Below, one piece after another: positions 48,104 through 58,800 of a stretch of 64,000 nucleotides of DNA. The translations under genes were made by a program, and so were the position numbers. Within the stretch, counting starts at the first letter, position 1, and each line of letters starts with the position of its first letter. The notes under the pieces are model-generated. The model was given only the letters and a program-made list of their open reading frames with translations, made no database searches and had not been told where the DNA came from. This stretch comes from Hirudinaria manillensis (taxonomy: Eukaryota; Annelida; Clitellata; Hirudinida; Hirudinidae), in contig CM067536.1 of the NCBI GenBank assembly GCA_034509925.1, positions 4,210,501 through 4,274,500 on the forward strand, read 5' to 3'.

Positions 48104-49770
48104 CCCGATATGAAACCAATTATACTTTGTTAAGACGGCAATTCTGAATATTCAGACATTTCAACTGGGATTTTAGTAATTAACCAAATGACTCAATACC
48201 ATTGAATGTCACTGTTACGAACGATAAGTTTAAGTTAATTATTTTTTGTTTCAATTTTAACAATAATTCTAGAATTTCTATTGAATATAAATATAATTAT
48301 AAATATAATTAATGCCATTATTCAATTAATCAACCCAAAATTATAATATTCTTTATTTATAGAAGTCGGTAAAAAGCTGTCAATCTTATGGAGAAGAGAC
48401 TTAATTATAGCTCAGAACAATTTTCAGGACTTGAAGTCGCTCTGAGAATCATTCTGTTATTTGATGACAACCTCATAACCTCAAAGGCACCAATTACACT
48501 TGAAACTCAGTTAAGCTTATTAAATGTCTCGTAATGTCTGCACTGAGACCCTACAACAAACGCTTGGCGACATCATTTATTGGAGACATCGCATACTGTT
48601 TATCGAATTCTTTAGTTCACAAATTGTGAAGTGAAAAAAGGAAAATGCTTTTGAGAGAGAAAAGTTGAAAATGGGAAACAGATGCCTCTTTGAAAGTGCA
48701 CCACGGTGCTAAAGAACATTTATCTCATTCATATTCTGTGAATAATAATATTAATTATTATTATTATTTGAATTATATTTATTATTATATTTATTTAAAA
48801 TATATTTAACGCTGCGTACGTTCACGAAATCCAAATACTTCAAATAAATTCAGTCACCTCAATTTCTATTAATTTCGCACGTTAGAAATATTAATGAAAA
48901 AATCTGTTGAGTTTAACGAGCATACTTAACTTAATAAATACTTTAATAATTTAATAAATAAATATACTAATATTGATGATGGTGGTGATGATGATTGCGA
49001 TGAGGAGGACGACGATGATGAAAGTGTACTTCTAAGCTTGATAGATTTAGACAACAGGTTGTCAGACCACTTTTTTTTATTAAAGCAATTAAAGTCAATA
49101 AGGGTTTTATCAGATTTTAGGACGGCGTCTTTGGGACTTGTTGATCCACGTAACGTGTAATTGGTACTTTAATAATGTTGTTGCTTGTTAAGATTTGAAT
49201 GCTAACGACTTTAAACGTCGCATTTGTTAACGTCAATGAAATTAAATTAGCCGGAAATACAAATTAATCTTAAAACACTTATTAATTGCATTCATAAAGG
49301 CAGATTTGAAATTATAGTAGGAAAATTAAAATATCTTAAGGAATTAATTGAATTAGTGCAGCATTTTACTGCGAGTACAAAATGGAAGTTAGTCGAATGT
49401 TTATGATGAATCCCTTTCACTGGAGTTTAAAGATGCACTCCTGTAGGAATGAATGAATGAATGAATGAATGAATGAATCATTCTTTGAACGAAATGTTGA
49501 TCATATTACACCTCAACAACAATAACATCGACATCCTGTCAATTCACAACTCGGTCTTGACCTACAACTGCATGGACATCACGTGACTCACTTCTAACCA
49601 ATTACAGCATTCGTACTGAGTTAACTCAATGGTCATTGGCTGACCACCGGATGGCGATTGAGAGGCATATCGAGACAAACCAACTTGATCCTACCATATT
49701 TTTTGATTTGTTTCATAAGTCTTCAGCGTTTGTTTATTTTTCTTAATTTCTGGATTAAAATTTAAAATTT
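48104..49770. other. Divergent spacer aquaporin / AF9-ENL
   Basis: AT-rich spacer between divergent genes. Contains an (AATG)n tetranucleotide run at about 49447-49478 (roughly eight copies) and a GATGATGGTGGTGATGATGA-like stretch near 48975. Promoters of both genes should lie here. No gene recognised. Confidence 0.5.
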
Positions 49771-52700
49771 ATGTCCGTCTTGATATCGAGTTGGTCTCGC
49801 GTTGAGACTTATAGAAAGGTTATAATTGTTGAGCCTCAAAGTTCTTCTGTCTGTTCGGACGAGGATGATTCTGGATTTTCCTCTCAATGCGATCTCCCTC
49901 CTTCGTTCTTGTCTACATCGAAGAGCATCACTTCTGGCCAAGACACCTCTACAACCGTGGGCAACGTTATTCCGAGAAGATCCAACAAATCGTGCAAAGT
50001 GAATGGATTATAATCATTAACATCATCATCGTTGTGATTGTATTATAAAGATTTTCTTGTATGCGTAGCACTGCGTAGAATTGGTTCTGGAATTTGGACA
50101 CACGGCCAAGTTACGATCAACACCGTCAGCACAAGGACACACTCACGATTGGGAACTTTTCGTTCGATCCAGCAACAACAACAACAAGGAGGACAAAAGA
50201 CTACAACATTTTATTCGAAAAGTTGAATTTCAACTCCACAACACCTTTGCTTCGCCGAAACTAGGTGAGTAGAACCCTCGTAAGATAGTTTAAAAGTTGC
50301 TGGAGTAGTTACTTAGTAGTTCTGATAAGGATCATATTTTATTATTATAAATGTTAGTCGAAATTCTAAGCAAAAATAACGAGCAACCGAAAAATCTCCT
50401 GTAAGACTCATTAACGACCATCCTGTATGCAAATGAGTATTTTCCGTCATAGAAATGCTAATAAATTTACGACGCTCTTCTAGTTAATGTCCTAAAGTCC
50501 TTTCATGCAGTTGAAAAGGAGGCCCCCTACGTCATCTCAAAGTCAGGATACGCCACCTTTTTCCTTTTTATTGACATCCACTTGAACAAATTAAGCGCTC
50601 CATCGAAGCCAAATAAACTTCGCTTCTGTTACAATCTCGTTTTGGACTCTCAACAGTCACTTCACTGCCTGAGATACGAGAAACTGTTGTTCGTCAATCC
50701 AGGAGAAGAATTCAAAGCGAACCTTCTGAAAGCTGGTGGGGTTAGTTTATGAATATTGATTATGTATTTATTTTAGGACTCGTTATGTATTTTAGTTATG
50801 GACGTATTTACGTGTCTTTCTGGAGTTTATTTCTGATTGCTCTCATCGTTGGAACGGATTTATTTTGAGACTTGTGACTACGAGAATCGTAATGTTTCAT
50901 ACTTCGTGATGGCAATTTTTTGTTCACGCTTTCTTCGCAAATTCTTGTCGGATTCGATAAAAACGTTAAGAAATTACTTAACTTAACTTTTAAACATCAA
51001 CACATGCTGTTTGTTATTAGAATTCGTTAAAATCGACTCAATGGTTAAAAGATGCTGAGTGATTCAATTGCTTAACACCGTTAGGGGCAAAATCTTTCCA
51101 CTAATTGTTATTAAAACTACCGCAGATAAATTAATTTTAAGATTGTATATGAACTCCGTTGCCGTGCTAATGTTACGTAATTTGCGATCTTCAAAGGCTT
51201 TCATTGGAGGCCTGTAATAACACTACTACTTTATCACTTTAATATAAAAATATGCCATGTTTTAATGCAGTTTAATAAAGTATCACTCGAGAACTGAGAT
51301 TATTAAATATTTTCAGTAAAATATTTATTAATTAATTAAATATTTTCAATGAAATTAGTAAATTTGATAACGATATTAAATATTAAGAACAAGATTAAAT
51401 TAAATTACAATCCAACTTTAACAGATTGAACTTGCAACGAAATACTTTTGAGTGTCATGTTTTCAGGTTGAATTGTTAAATCGTGGTGGATTTTTAACTG
51501 ATTGTATCAAGTGCAACAAATCCTCAGGACCAATTCACAGCTTAGTTCAGGTGTGAAATGTTTTCAGTTTTCCGATTAAATTGATTTAAACAAAAAATCG
51601 ATGAATTATTTCGAATTTGGAAAACATTCTTTGTTTGTTTACACATATTATCACATTAATTAATAACCTTCATCTAAAATTGTTGACTGCAGAATAAAAG
51701 AAAATATACTAGTGGTGGCACTGGTGACAGTGGTTTGGGAGGCTCATTAGAATTTTCAGGAACAGCGAGTTTTCCCGTTGATCTCAAGTAAATAAATTCA
51801 TTTTAATCTTTAATAAATGGTATCTTATTCGACATAAACTAATTAATATTTAATATTATTTAGTAATGATTTACGTCTATTTCGGGTAAATAAATTTTCA
51901 TTACTTAATAAATATAAAATACACTTAAGGGAAACCCTAGAAAATTGAATAGGTTTTTGTTAAAGTTACAATGCTATGGTAACCTGTAATTACTTAATCA
52001 GTCGTTTGAGGTGTTTATTTTTTTTATATAAAAGCCACATTCAAATCTTCAGAAAAGCTTCAAATCGAAAAAAAGAAAGAAAATCAAAGATTAAAAAGAG
52101 CGTTGATGTTTGCACGACAAGTTCGAAACTTGCAGCGAAATACAGACCGACTCCTGAGAAACTCCAGCAACGAGAACCTCCGGCTGTCGTTCCTGGAATA
52201 ATTTTGAACACACCACGCCGAGGGCAACATCAGCTGAAGAAAGTGAGGTTCGCTCAGAAGGACAACATTTTCTTTGAAATGTCACAGCACGTTAAAAGAG
52301 GCCGCGGGAGGCCGAGAAAATATCCGCGAAAAGAATTTGCATTGACAGATGAAAGAGAAGATGAATACATCCGCGAATCAGACGACAACTTTTTCTTTGA
52401 GCCATTTGCCAGTCCCAAGAAACAACCCAGGTCTCTCCCATTTCACACGCCAGCATCTGACGTTGTTTCGACAGTAGCCAAGAAAAAAGGACGACCACGA
52501 AAGCTCCAAAGCGAAACTTTCGAAAAAAGTGAAGTCTCATCCAATCAGGTGCCTTCCTTCTTCCAGTCAGGACCTTCGCACGGCACGAGGAACAACAGGA
52601 AGACAATCACCTTCACCTCCGATCCTCCAACATTTCAATTGCCGCCATTCAATGTCACCCTTCCGAATTTCCTCGTGGCTCCGAACGATGAAGATGACAG

Positions 52701-53493
52701 TGGCTCAACGGATTACGACGACGATCCTGTTACTGATGACGACGACGACGACATTATTTGTATCGAAGAAGAGAACATCGAACCGCAACACATTCCAGCA
52801 CCAACAATAAAAAACAACAACGTTCCTCAAAACAAAGTAGTAGTAAAGAGGAGAGGACGTCCACCAAAGAACAAAACACTTGAAACGCTTGAAGTTCCGA
52901 AGAAGGTCCGGGCTAATTCACCGAAAAATCCATTTCCAATGCTTTCAAAAAACAAGGAGAAGAAAAAACGCGGAAGACCTCCTAAGCCGAAGAACGTTTC
53001 ACAGTCAAACGTTTCACAGCCGAGCATCCAATCGAGCACTTTACGGATGGCTTCAATTGATTCGGCTCTGTACAGCAGCAATAGCAGTAGAATTAACAAC
53101 GAAAATGAGCAGGTCAACGGGACCCAGGAGTTCTCAACGACCATCCTGTCCTCAACCTCCAACATCCTCACATCAACTCCACTTAAATCTTGCAACATCT
53201 TCAATTCGCCGATCAAAAGACCAATTGCACCTGACTTCTCGAGGAACGAAGATGTCTCCAGTTGCTCGTATCATCAAGTTGAAGAAAGTCAGATCAAAGA
53301 AGAGATCAACGAAGATAAACTCGTTGAACTTCAAGAAAAGCTTTCGAATCTCTCCGACCCCAGCATCCTGCGCAAGGTGGTTAAGATTATTGAACAATCT
53401 GGACGCTTTAGAATCGACGGAACGATTTTCGATTTCGATTTGTGCACTTTGGATGAGGAAACGGTTAAGAGTTTAATGCAATGCTTCGAGTGA
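49771..53493 (+). CDS. MLLT3: AF9/ENL (MLLT1/MLLT3) homologue with four AT-hooks (757 aa)
   Basis: Chromatin reader that links acylated histone H3 to the super elongation complex and DOT1L. Six exons: 49771-49998, 50069-50264, 50511-50740, 51467-51550, 51693-51787 and 52053-53493, summing to 757 aa. The YEATS domain runs from about residue 77: VELVLEFGHTAKL, GHTHDWELFVR, VEFQLHNTFASPKL, YVISKSGYATF, NPGEEFKANLLKAGG, matching AF9 segment by segment. Exon 6 has AT-hooks RGRGRPRKYP, KKGRPRKLQ, RRGRPPKNK and KRGRPPKPK, plus acidic runs. The C-terminal AHD (LVELQEKLSNL, GRFRIDGTIFDFDLCTLDEE) matches the AF4/DOT1L-binding helix bundle of AF9. Exon 1 adds about 76 Ser/Asp-rich residues before the YEATS domain; it joins in phase 0 over a 70-bp intron, and is the least certain part. 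One gene here would correspond to both vertebrate AF9 and ENL. Confidence 0.9.
53472..53477 (-). promoter_or_regulatory. Candidate poly(A) signal of the homeobox gene
   Basis: ATTAAA on the minus strand, 51 bases past the homeobox stop and inside the last coding codons of the AF9/ENL homologue. I see no canonical hexamer closer. Confidence 0.45.
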
Positions 53494-53527
53494 TTACTTC
53501 TGCCTCCTAAACTGAACAATTGTATAA

Positions 53528-54662
53528 TTAGCAAGGCTTCAAGAACTCCTGCTTCTGTGCCTTTCGCCATTTTGCCCTTCGGTTTTGAAACCAAACCTGA
53601 AATAAATAAGTCTGCTTAAAGCTTTGTGGTTGGGAAATATTTTGTTATTTTTACACCGATTTTCCCAAGTCATTTACAGTTGAGTTAATTTTTATGTTTA
53701 GCATGATGGAAATGGTTTAGCTAAGGACAATGGTATTTTTTAAAGTTCTTAGACGCGTGAATTCTTACTTTTATTTGCGAAGCAAATAACTAACGAAGTT
53801 AAAATGGAACTTTTTAAATTAAATCCATAAACTTACGTAATGCTAATTAAAGTCAACAGTATTATGGGCATTATACTCACATATTATAGCACTGAATGTC
53901 ATGGGCATCGTGTACTATACAACCAACCTGAACTCGGGATTCTGCGAGGTGTAATGTTCTAGCCAACTCCTCTCTCGAGAATACATCTGGATATTGAGTC
54001 ATTTCGAACACCTTTTCCATTTCCTGAAGTTGTGACGTTGTAAATGTCGTCCTAACTCGTCTTTGCTTACGGTTCAAATCCTTTTTGATGGCATCTTAAA
54101 ACGTGGAAATATGTGACAAAAGTTTGTTTGACAAATAAAAACATTTAACGAAACATTATGAATTAATGACTGTTAGTAAAATGCCGGCACAAATTATTTT
54201 TACTGCACGATCATTACAATCCACATTTCTATATTTGGCTTTGTTAATTTTCGACTTTCAAATTTATTTATTAATTAGAAATCCAAAACATGTGAATTCA
54301 GAAAAACTTTTTTTTATCTTCTTGGGGATATCCTTTTTGTTTCCCTCATCGGTGTCTTTTGAGAATGATGTCGATGTATTGTCTGCACTCGTTTTAAATG
54401 TGTTTTAAAAATGGGATTTCTTAAAATTGCGAATCATTGAATTTTGTACGCAACCTGAATTATGTCGTTCAAAAATGGCCGGGAGAAGTTCGTAATTCAT
54501 ATTGTTGAAACTTTGAACCCATTGAAAGTTAAAATCAGGCGAATCAGGTTGCTGCTGATGTTGTTGTTGTTGGTTAAGATGAAGGCCCCATCTTTCCTCA
54601 CAACAAAAGAAATGATGAGGATATCCGCAACACAGGTGATGATGGTGATGATGATGCTCCAT
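53528..54662 (-). CDS. Paired-like homeobox transcription factor, Isx-like (147 aa)
   Basis: DNA-binding factor. Three exons: 54662-54455, 54094-53928 and 53596-53528, junction phases 1 and 0, 147 aa. An in-frame TGA just upstream fixes the ATG at 54662. The N-terminus has a run of seven His, a CC-containing stretch and Gln runs. The homeodomain starts [19 protein letters not shown], continues [19 protein letters not shown] and ends [15 protein letters not shown]; residue 50 is Gln, as in the paired-like (not bicoid) class. The intron between RVQ and VWF is the position common in this class. The start RRVRTTFTT and QLxExEKxF resemble Isx best, with Rax and Uncx as alternatives. Only six residues follow the homeodomain, so there is no OAR motif. 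The gene is tail to tail with the AF9/ENL homologue, the stop codons being 34 bp apart. Confidence 0.88.
53601..53606 (+). promoter_or_regulatory. Candidate poly(A) signal of the AF9/ENL homologue
   Basis: AATAAA 108 bases after the AF9/ENL stop, lying in intron 2 of the opposing homeobox gene next to its exon 3 acceptor. Use of it would make the AF9/ENL 3' UTR antisense to the whole last homeobox exon. Confidence 0.5.
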
Positions 54663-55832
54663 TCAAAGCATGGAAATCCGGAATACTTTTATGTTGTTTG
54701 AAATTTTCGATTTGAAGTCGAACATAGAAGCTGGATTCTTTTCAGGAGATGTTTTATACGAGGACACTTGTGGGGTTTCATGGCTTGAACATGATTTAAG
54801 CACTGCGTTTGTGTCAAAGCTTTTAGAACACCGTTTAAACTTTTAACTCCTTACCGACTGTTAATTCCTTGCTTGTCAATGTAAATATTTTTTTCTAGTT
54901 TTACACGTTCAAACATCTGATGTGGCGATAACTCGCTGATATAAACGATTAAGAATTAAAAGTAACTTGGTTTTTTAATGCTAAATTAGTTTTTACCATT
55001 TTAGTTTTTTGAACTAGGTTCCATTGTCTTCCCTAATGTACGATACCTACTCGACTATGAGTCAATCCTCACTCCGATTTGGCTTGAAAACTCGAAAAGT
55101 AGGACTTATTTATTCATTAAGTTTCGATATTATAAGTCGATCCCCAGGTTTTACCATTCAAATATTGAAATAAAACTTCTATCGTAGACTTCTTTTATGT
55201 AATTGGAAACATGTAAAAGCCAAAGCCATATAAATTTATAGCTGCGTTATTATATTGTCATATTATTAATTTTTCGCTTTTAAACATTTTTTATGAATCC
55301 CTGGTACTTCAAAATAAGCTGATAAATTTTTTGGTAAAAGGCAAACTTAACATAATTTTCTAAAAGAAAACTTTTTTTGAGGTCCTGAGACACTTTTTTT
55401 TTGAAGTGCTGCTACAGCACTTTACGATGCGGTAGAAATCCATTTTTTTGCACCTTGTCAGTTTTGGGTTACTTCCGGGTATTTGATTTTCATCGTGAGC
55501 ATGGCACTTATTGGCGAATTTGAGATCGCCGCAAGATCAACGGGATTCCAAAAGTTACGAAAGCAGTGTCACCCTGTGCATATCACTCCACCACTAAATC
55601 AATTTTCTATTCAATCTATTTTTCAGAGAACTACTAAATACAACAATGCAATGAATCCAATTCCTGACCAGGATCTGTTATTTGCTAGATGATTGCCACT
55701 AAACCATGCTGAACTCCTGATATTACACAGAGAAACGCTTTATATTTCAAATTAATTGTTTAATAATACAAAAGAAATTGCAACTGTTAATGACTTAGAT
55801 GCATTTCAAATGCAGAAAATGTCATCCACTTA
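54663..55832. other. Intergenic spacer
   Basis: Homeobox promoter side and TAF5L 3' side. AT-rich. The plus-strand open frame at 55483-55692 has no recognisable features. Confidence 0.5.
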
Positions 55833-58800
55833 TCAAGACTGCTTCACCAAAGCATGAAGAACATTTTTTGACCCAAACTTGAGGTGCATCACACACGAGG
55901 AATTTGTTGGAAAAGAAGCAATCGGCTCGACTTGGGTGGAGCTTTAACGTGAGAATATGTTAACGAATAAATGGTAATGTTTTATAGTAAAGTGGACAAA
56001 CTTCAAATAACAACAAAGTAAAGAATTCAGCAATAACCCACCCAATCTCTGGACTTGTTTCCCCAATGCTCCACAAGCAGATATTTCCTTCCATAGATCC
56101 TAAAGATCAAATAAGATAAATTAATGAGTGATTAATTAACAGTCTGATCCTTGTAATAATTTTTAATTCATATTTGTAATTCATGCATCACCTGAAGCTA
56201 AAACATTGAAATGCTTGTTGAAGGCAAGAGAATAGACGTGCTCCGTGTGCCCCACGAAGTTCTTAAGTAGAGTTCCAGAACCAAGATCCCACAACTTCAC
56301 ATTCATGTCTTCACCTGTCCAAAAACAAAGAGGAAATCATTGGATACCCTGCCAATCACTATCACCAATGTGCAACTCACCTGCAGATGCCAAAAACTTT
56401 CCATCAGGTGAGAATGCAACTGCATCAACCCTTCCCTGGTGACCTAACATGAGTCTCACACTCCGTCCATCCTGAACACTCCACAACCTCACCGTCATGT
56501 CGCTGCTTCCCGTGGCCAAATAGTTGCTGTTCGGATGACAGGCAATGCACTGAAATGTTTGGTCATTCTAGTTATGCTTGTGAACGCTTATTTTTTTGTT
56601 CAATTATCTAACTGGCTACAAACATTCACGGACTGCATGTGACCCACAAAATTTCTGAGTGGAAAAATTCTATCTGTTGACCACAGTTTTGCAGTTTGAT
56701 CATATGAGCAGCTGGCAAACATAGGACCAATTGTGCTGCAGATATAAAAAATAACATTAATTTAAAACTTGTCAAATCAAAAGTGTAAGGGTACTGACCA
56801 TACAGAGACATCATTGACATGGTATGTGTGACCCCTGTAAATGACATTGGTTTTTCTATTTTCAACATCCCACAGGCGAACTACAAATAAACATGTCCAT
56901 ACGTGAACAAGTTTCTTAACATATTTATTTGCATAAGTCAATTACCTGTCTTATCATGGGAACCTGATATAAGCCATCTCGAATGGGGAAAAAAGTCAAG
57001 ACACAAGACTGATTTAAAATGTCCTTTCAGCTTAAAGCTGTCTGAATGATTGGACCTGCATTGAATCAATCCAATCACCTATGAATTTGGCCATCGAGGA
57101 TGGATTTATGGAGCACGAAAACAACTCACAAAGATGGACGTGACTTGCGAAGATGGCACACCAGGATATCAGAATCCTCGCATCCAGATGCAGTCAATGT
57201 TTCATCAGTCGAAATCTTACTACAGGTCAATCTGCCATTACAAATAACATATATTTCTTACAACTTCTTTCTTTCTAATTCTACTTCATTGACACTAAAT
57301 CATGAAGATTGAATAACCCTTGAGAAAACTGGTTAAATTTGGTCAAGTGTATTGAAGGGAGGGATGGCTGGGTTGCAGCCCCGAGCTTGGATGAAATCAT
57401 CCGCAAGGAATCCACCAACGGAGGTTTTGAGGATGAAGAAGAATCCTCAACAAGGTCTGATGAAAGATTCTCCTCTGGCGAATGCGGACGGCCATCTTCG
57501 TGGAGAACTGCAATGGAAACCAGGACATGAACTCAGAGTTTTTCATTAATTCAAATAATTTAAACCTGTGATGTCGACATATCTGTTTAAGATCTGCAGA
57601 AGGTACAAGTTATCTTGCTCCTATAAAATACATCTTAAAATAAACTGTATAATTTTGTAATTGAAATGAACAGCAATGCAACAGCAAAAAAAAGGAATGG
57701 ATCATTAAATATTTTTTAAACATTCCATTAAACAGTCCTAAGACTGAAATTGAGACTATTAGTCAGTTTGTCCATTAACCATTAATTTAAGTTTTATAGT
57801 TAATCAAAAGAACATTATCAAAATTTAAAGTGCTAAAAACAATTTCCCATGTACACTAAAAGTACTCAAGAGTGAGCCCCCCCCCCCCCCCTCGAGCAGA
57901 CTTTTTCCATCGTTACAGAATTATTTCTGCTATGAAAATAATACTTAAGCAGTGACCAAAAAGCAAATTAACCCTGAGATCTGGACAGAGGATATGTACA
58001 TGAGAAAGAAAAACATAAAAGAGTCTTAGAGAGAGGATGTAATTCAATCATTTAAAAAAAGTGCAATATGATAAAAGCATGAAATATAAAGTCATATTAA
58101 TAAGGCAAGAAGCCTAACTCTTCAACAGCCGCATGTCATAATTAAAATAGAGAAGCTCTGCCAAAAATGCTTTAAAAAGAATATAAACTTTATGCTAAAA
58201 GGAGGATGCATTTACCTCTGTTAATGGTGAGCTATCTGATATTACAATGCTTCAAATTTAATTAAGATTCCAGAATTGAGAACTGATACAGAGGGAGACA
58301 AGAATTATTTGAGTGGTGTTGGTGGGAACTTTGTGATGCAGTAAAGAGACAATGGAATAGAACCATGATGATGGAGAAGAGAAGCAAGTATTAAGATGAA
58401 TGTGTTTCAGAAACAGTATGGTAGCCATCTGATGAGTATGATGTCTGTGATACACAAATTCTAACTCACTTGTGCCCCAACAAAGAAAGCAAGCCCATAA
58501 GGCAAAAGAAACATTTGAGATATGTCAGGATATTTGAAGTGCTGCCCACTCTGACCGGCAAAGAGAATGGCTATACAGTTATAGCAACAGATTATGGAGT
58601 TATGAAATTAGTGGAAATTCCCATAATAATAAATGGAACTAGTAGCATAGATACCTTCAGAAAAGATTTGGTTGACAGCAACCTTTTCAAGAACTGACAA
58701 AGATAACCCAAAACCTTGATGATCTGAATGATAGCATTGTGTCTCAGTTGACATTTTCACATTTGATTTCATCAAACATCAGAATGTTCTTTGAAACAAT

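Noticed and set aside
52292..53476. Other-frame open reading frames over the AF9/ENL last exon
   Set aside because: Shadows of the real frame, which contains the AT-hooks and AHD.
55833..56042. Alternative C-terminal frames of TAF5L (ending [10 protein letters not shown] or EAVLISG)
   Set aside because: Only the phase-2 join gives [14 protein letters not shown], which matches the last strand of the TAF5L propeller.
57100..57549. Plus-strand open frames opposite TAF5L exons 8 and 9
   Set aside because: They are antisense to exons whose translation matches TAF5L.
58470..58697. 75-codon plus-strand frame inside TAF5L intron 6
   Set aside because: No domain, no splice context, antisense to the host; length is within chance for AT-moderate sequence.
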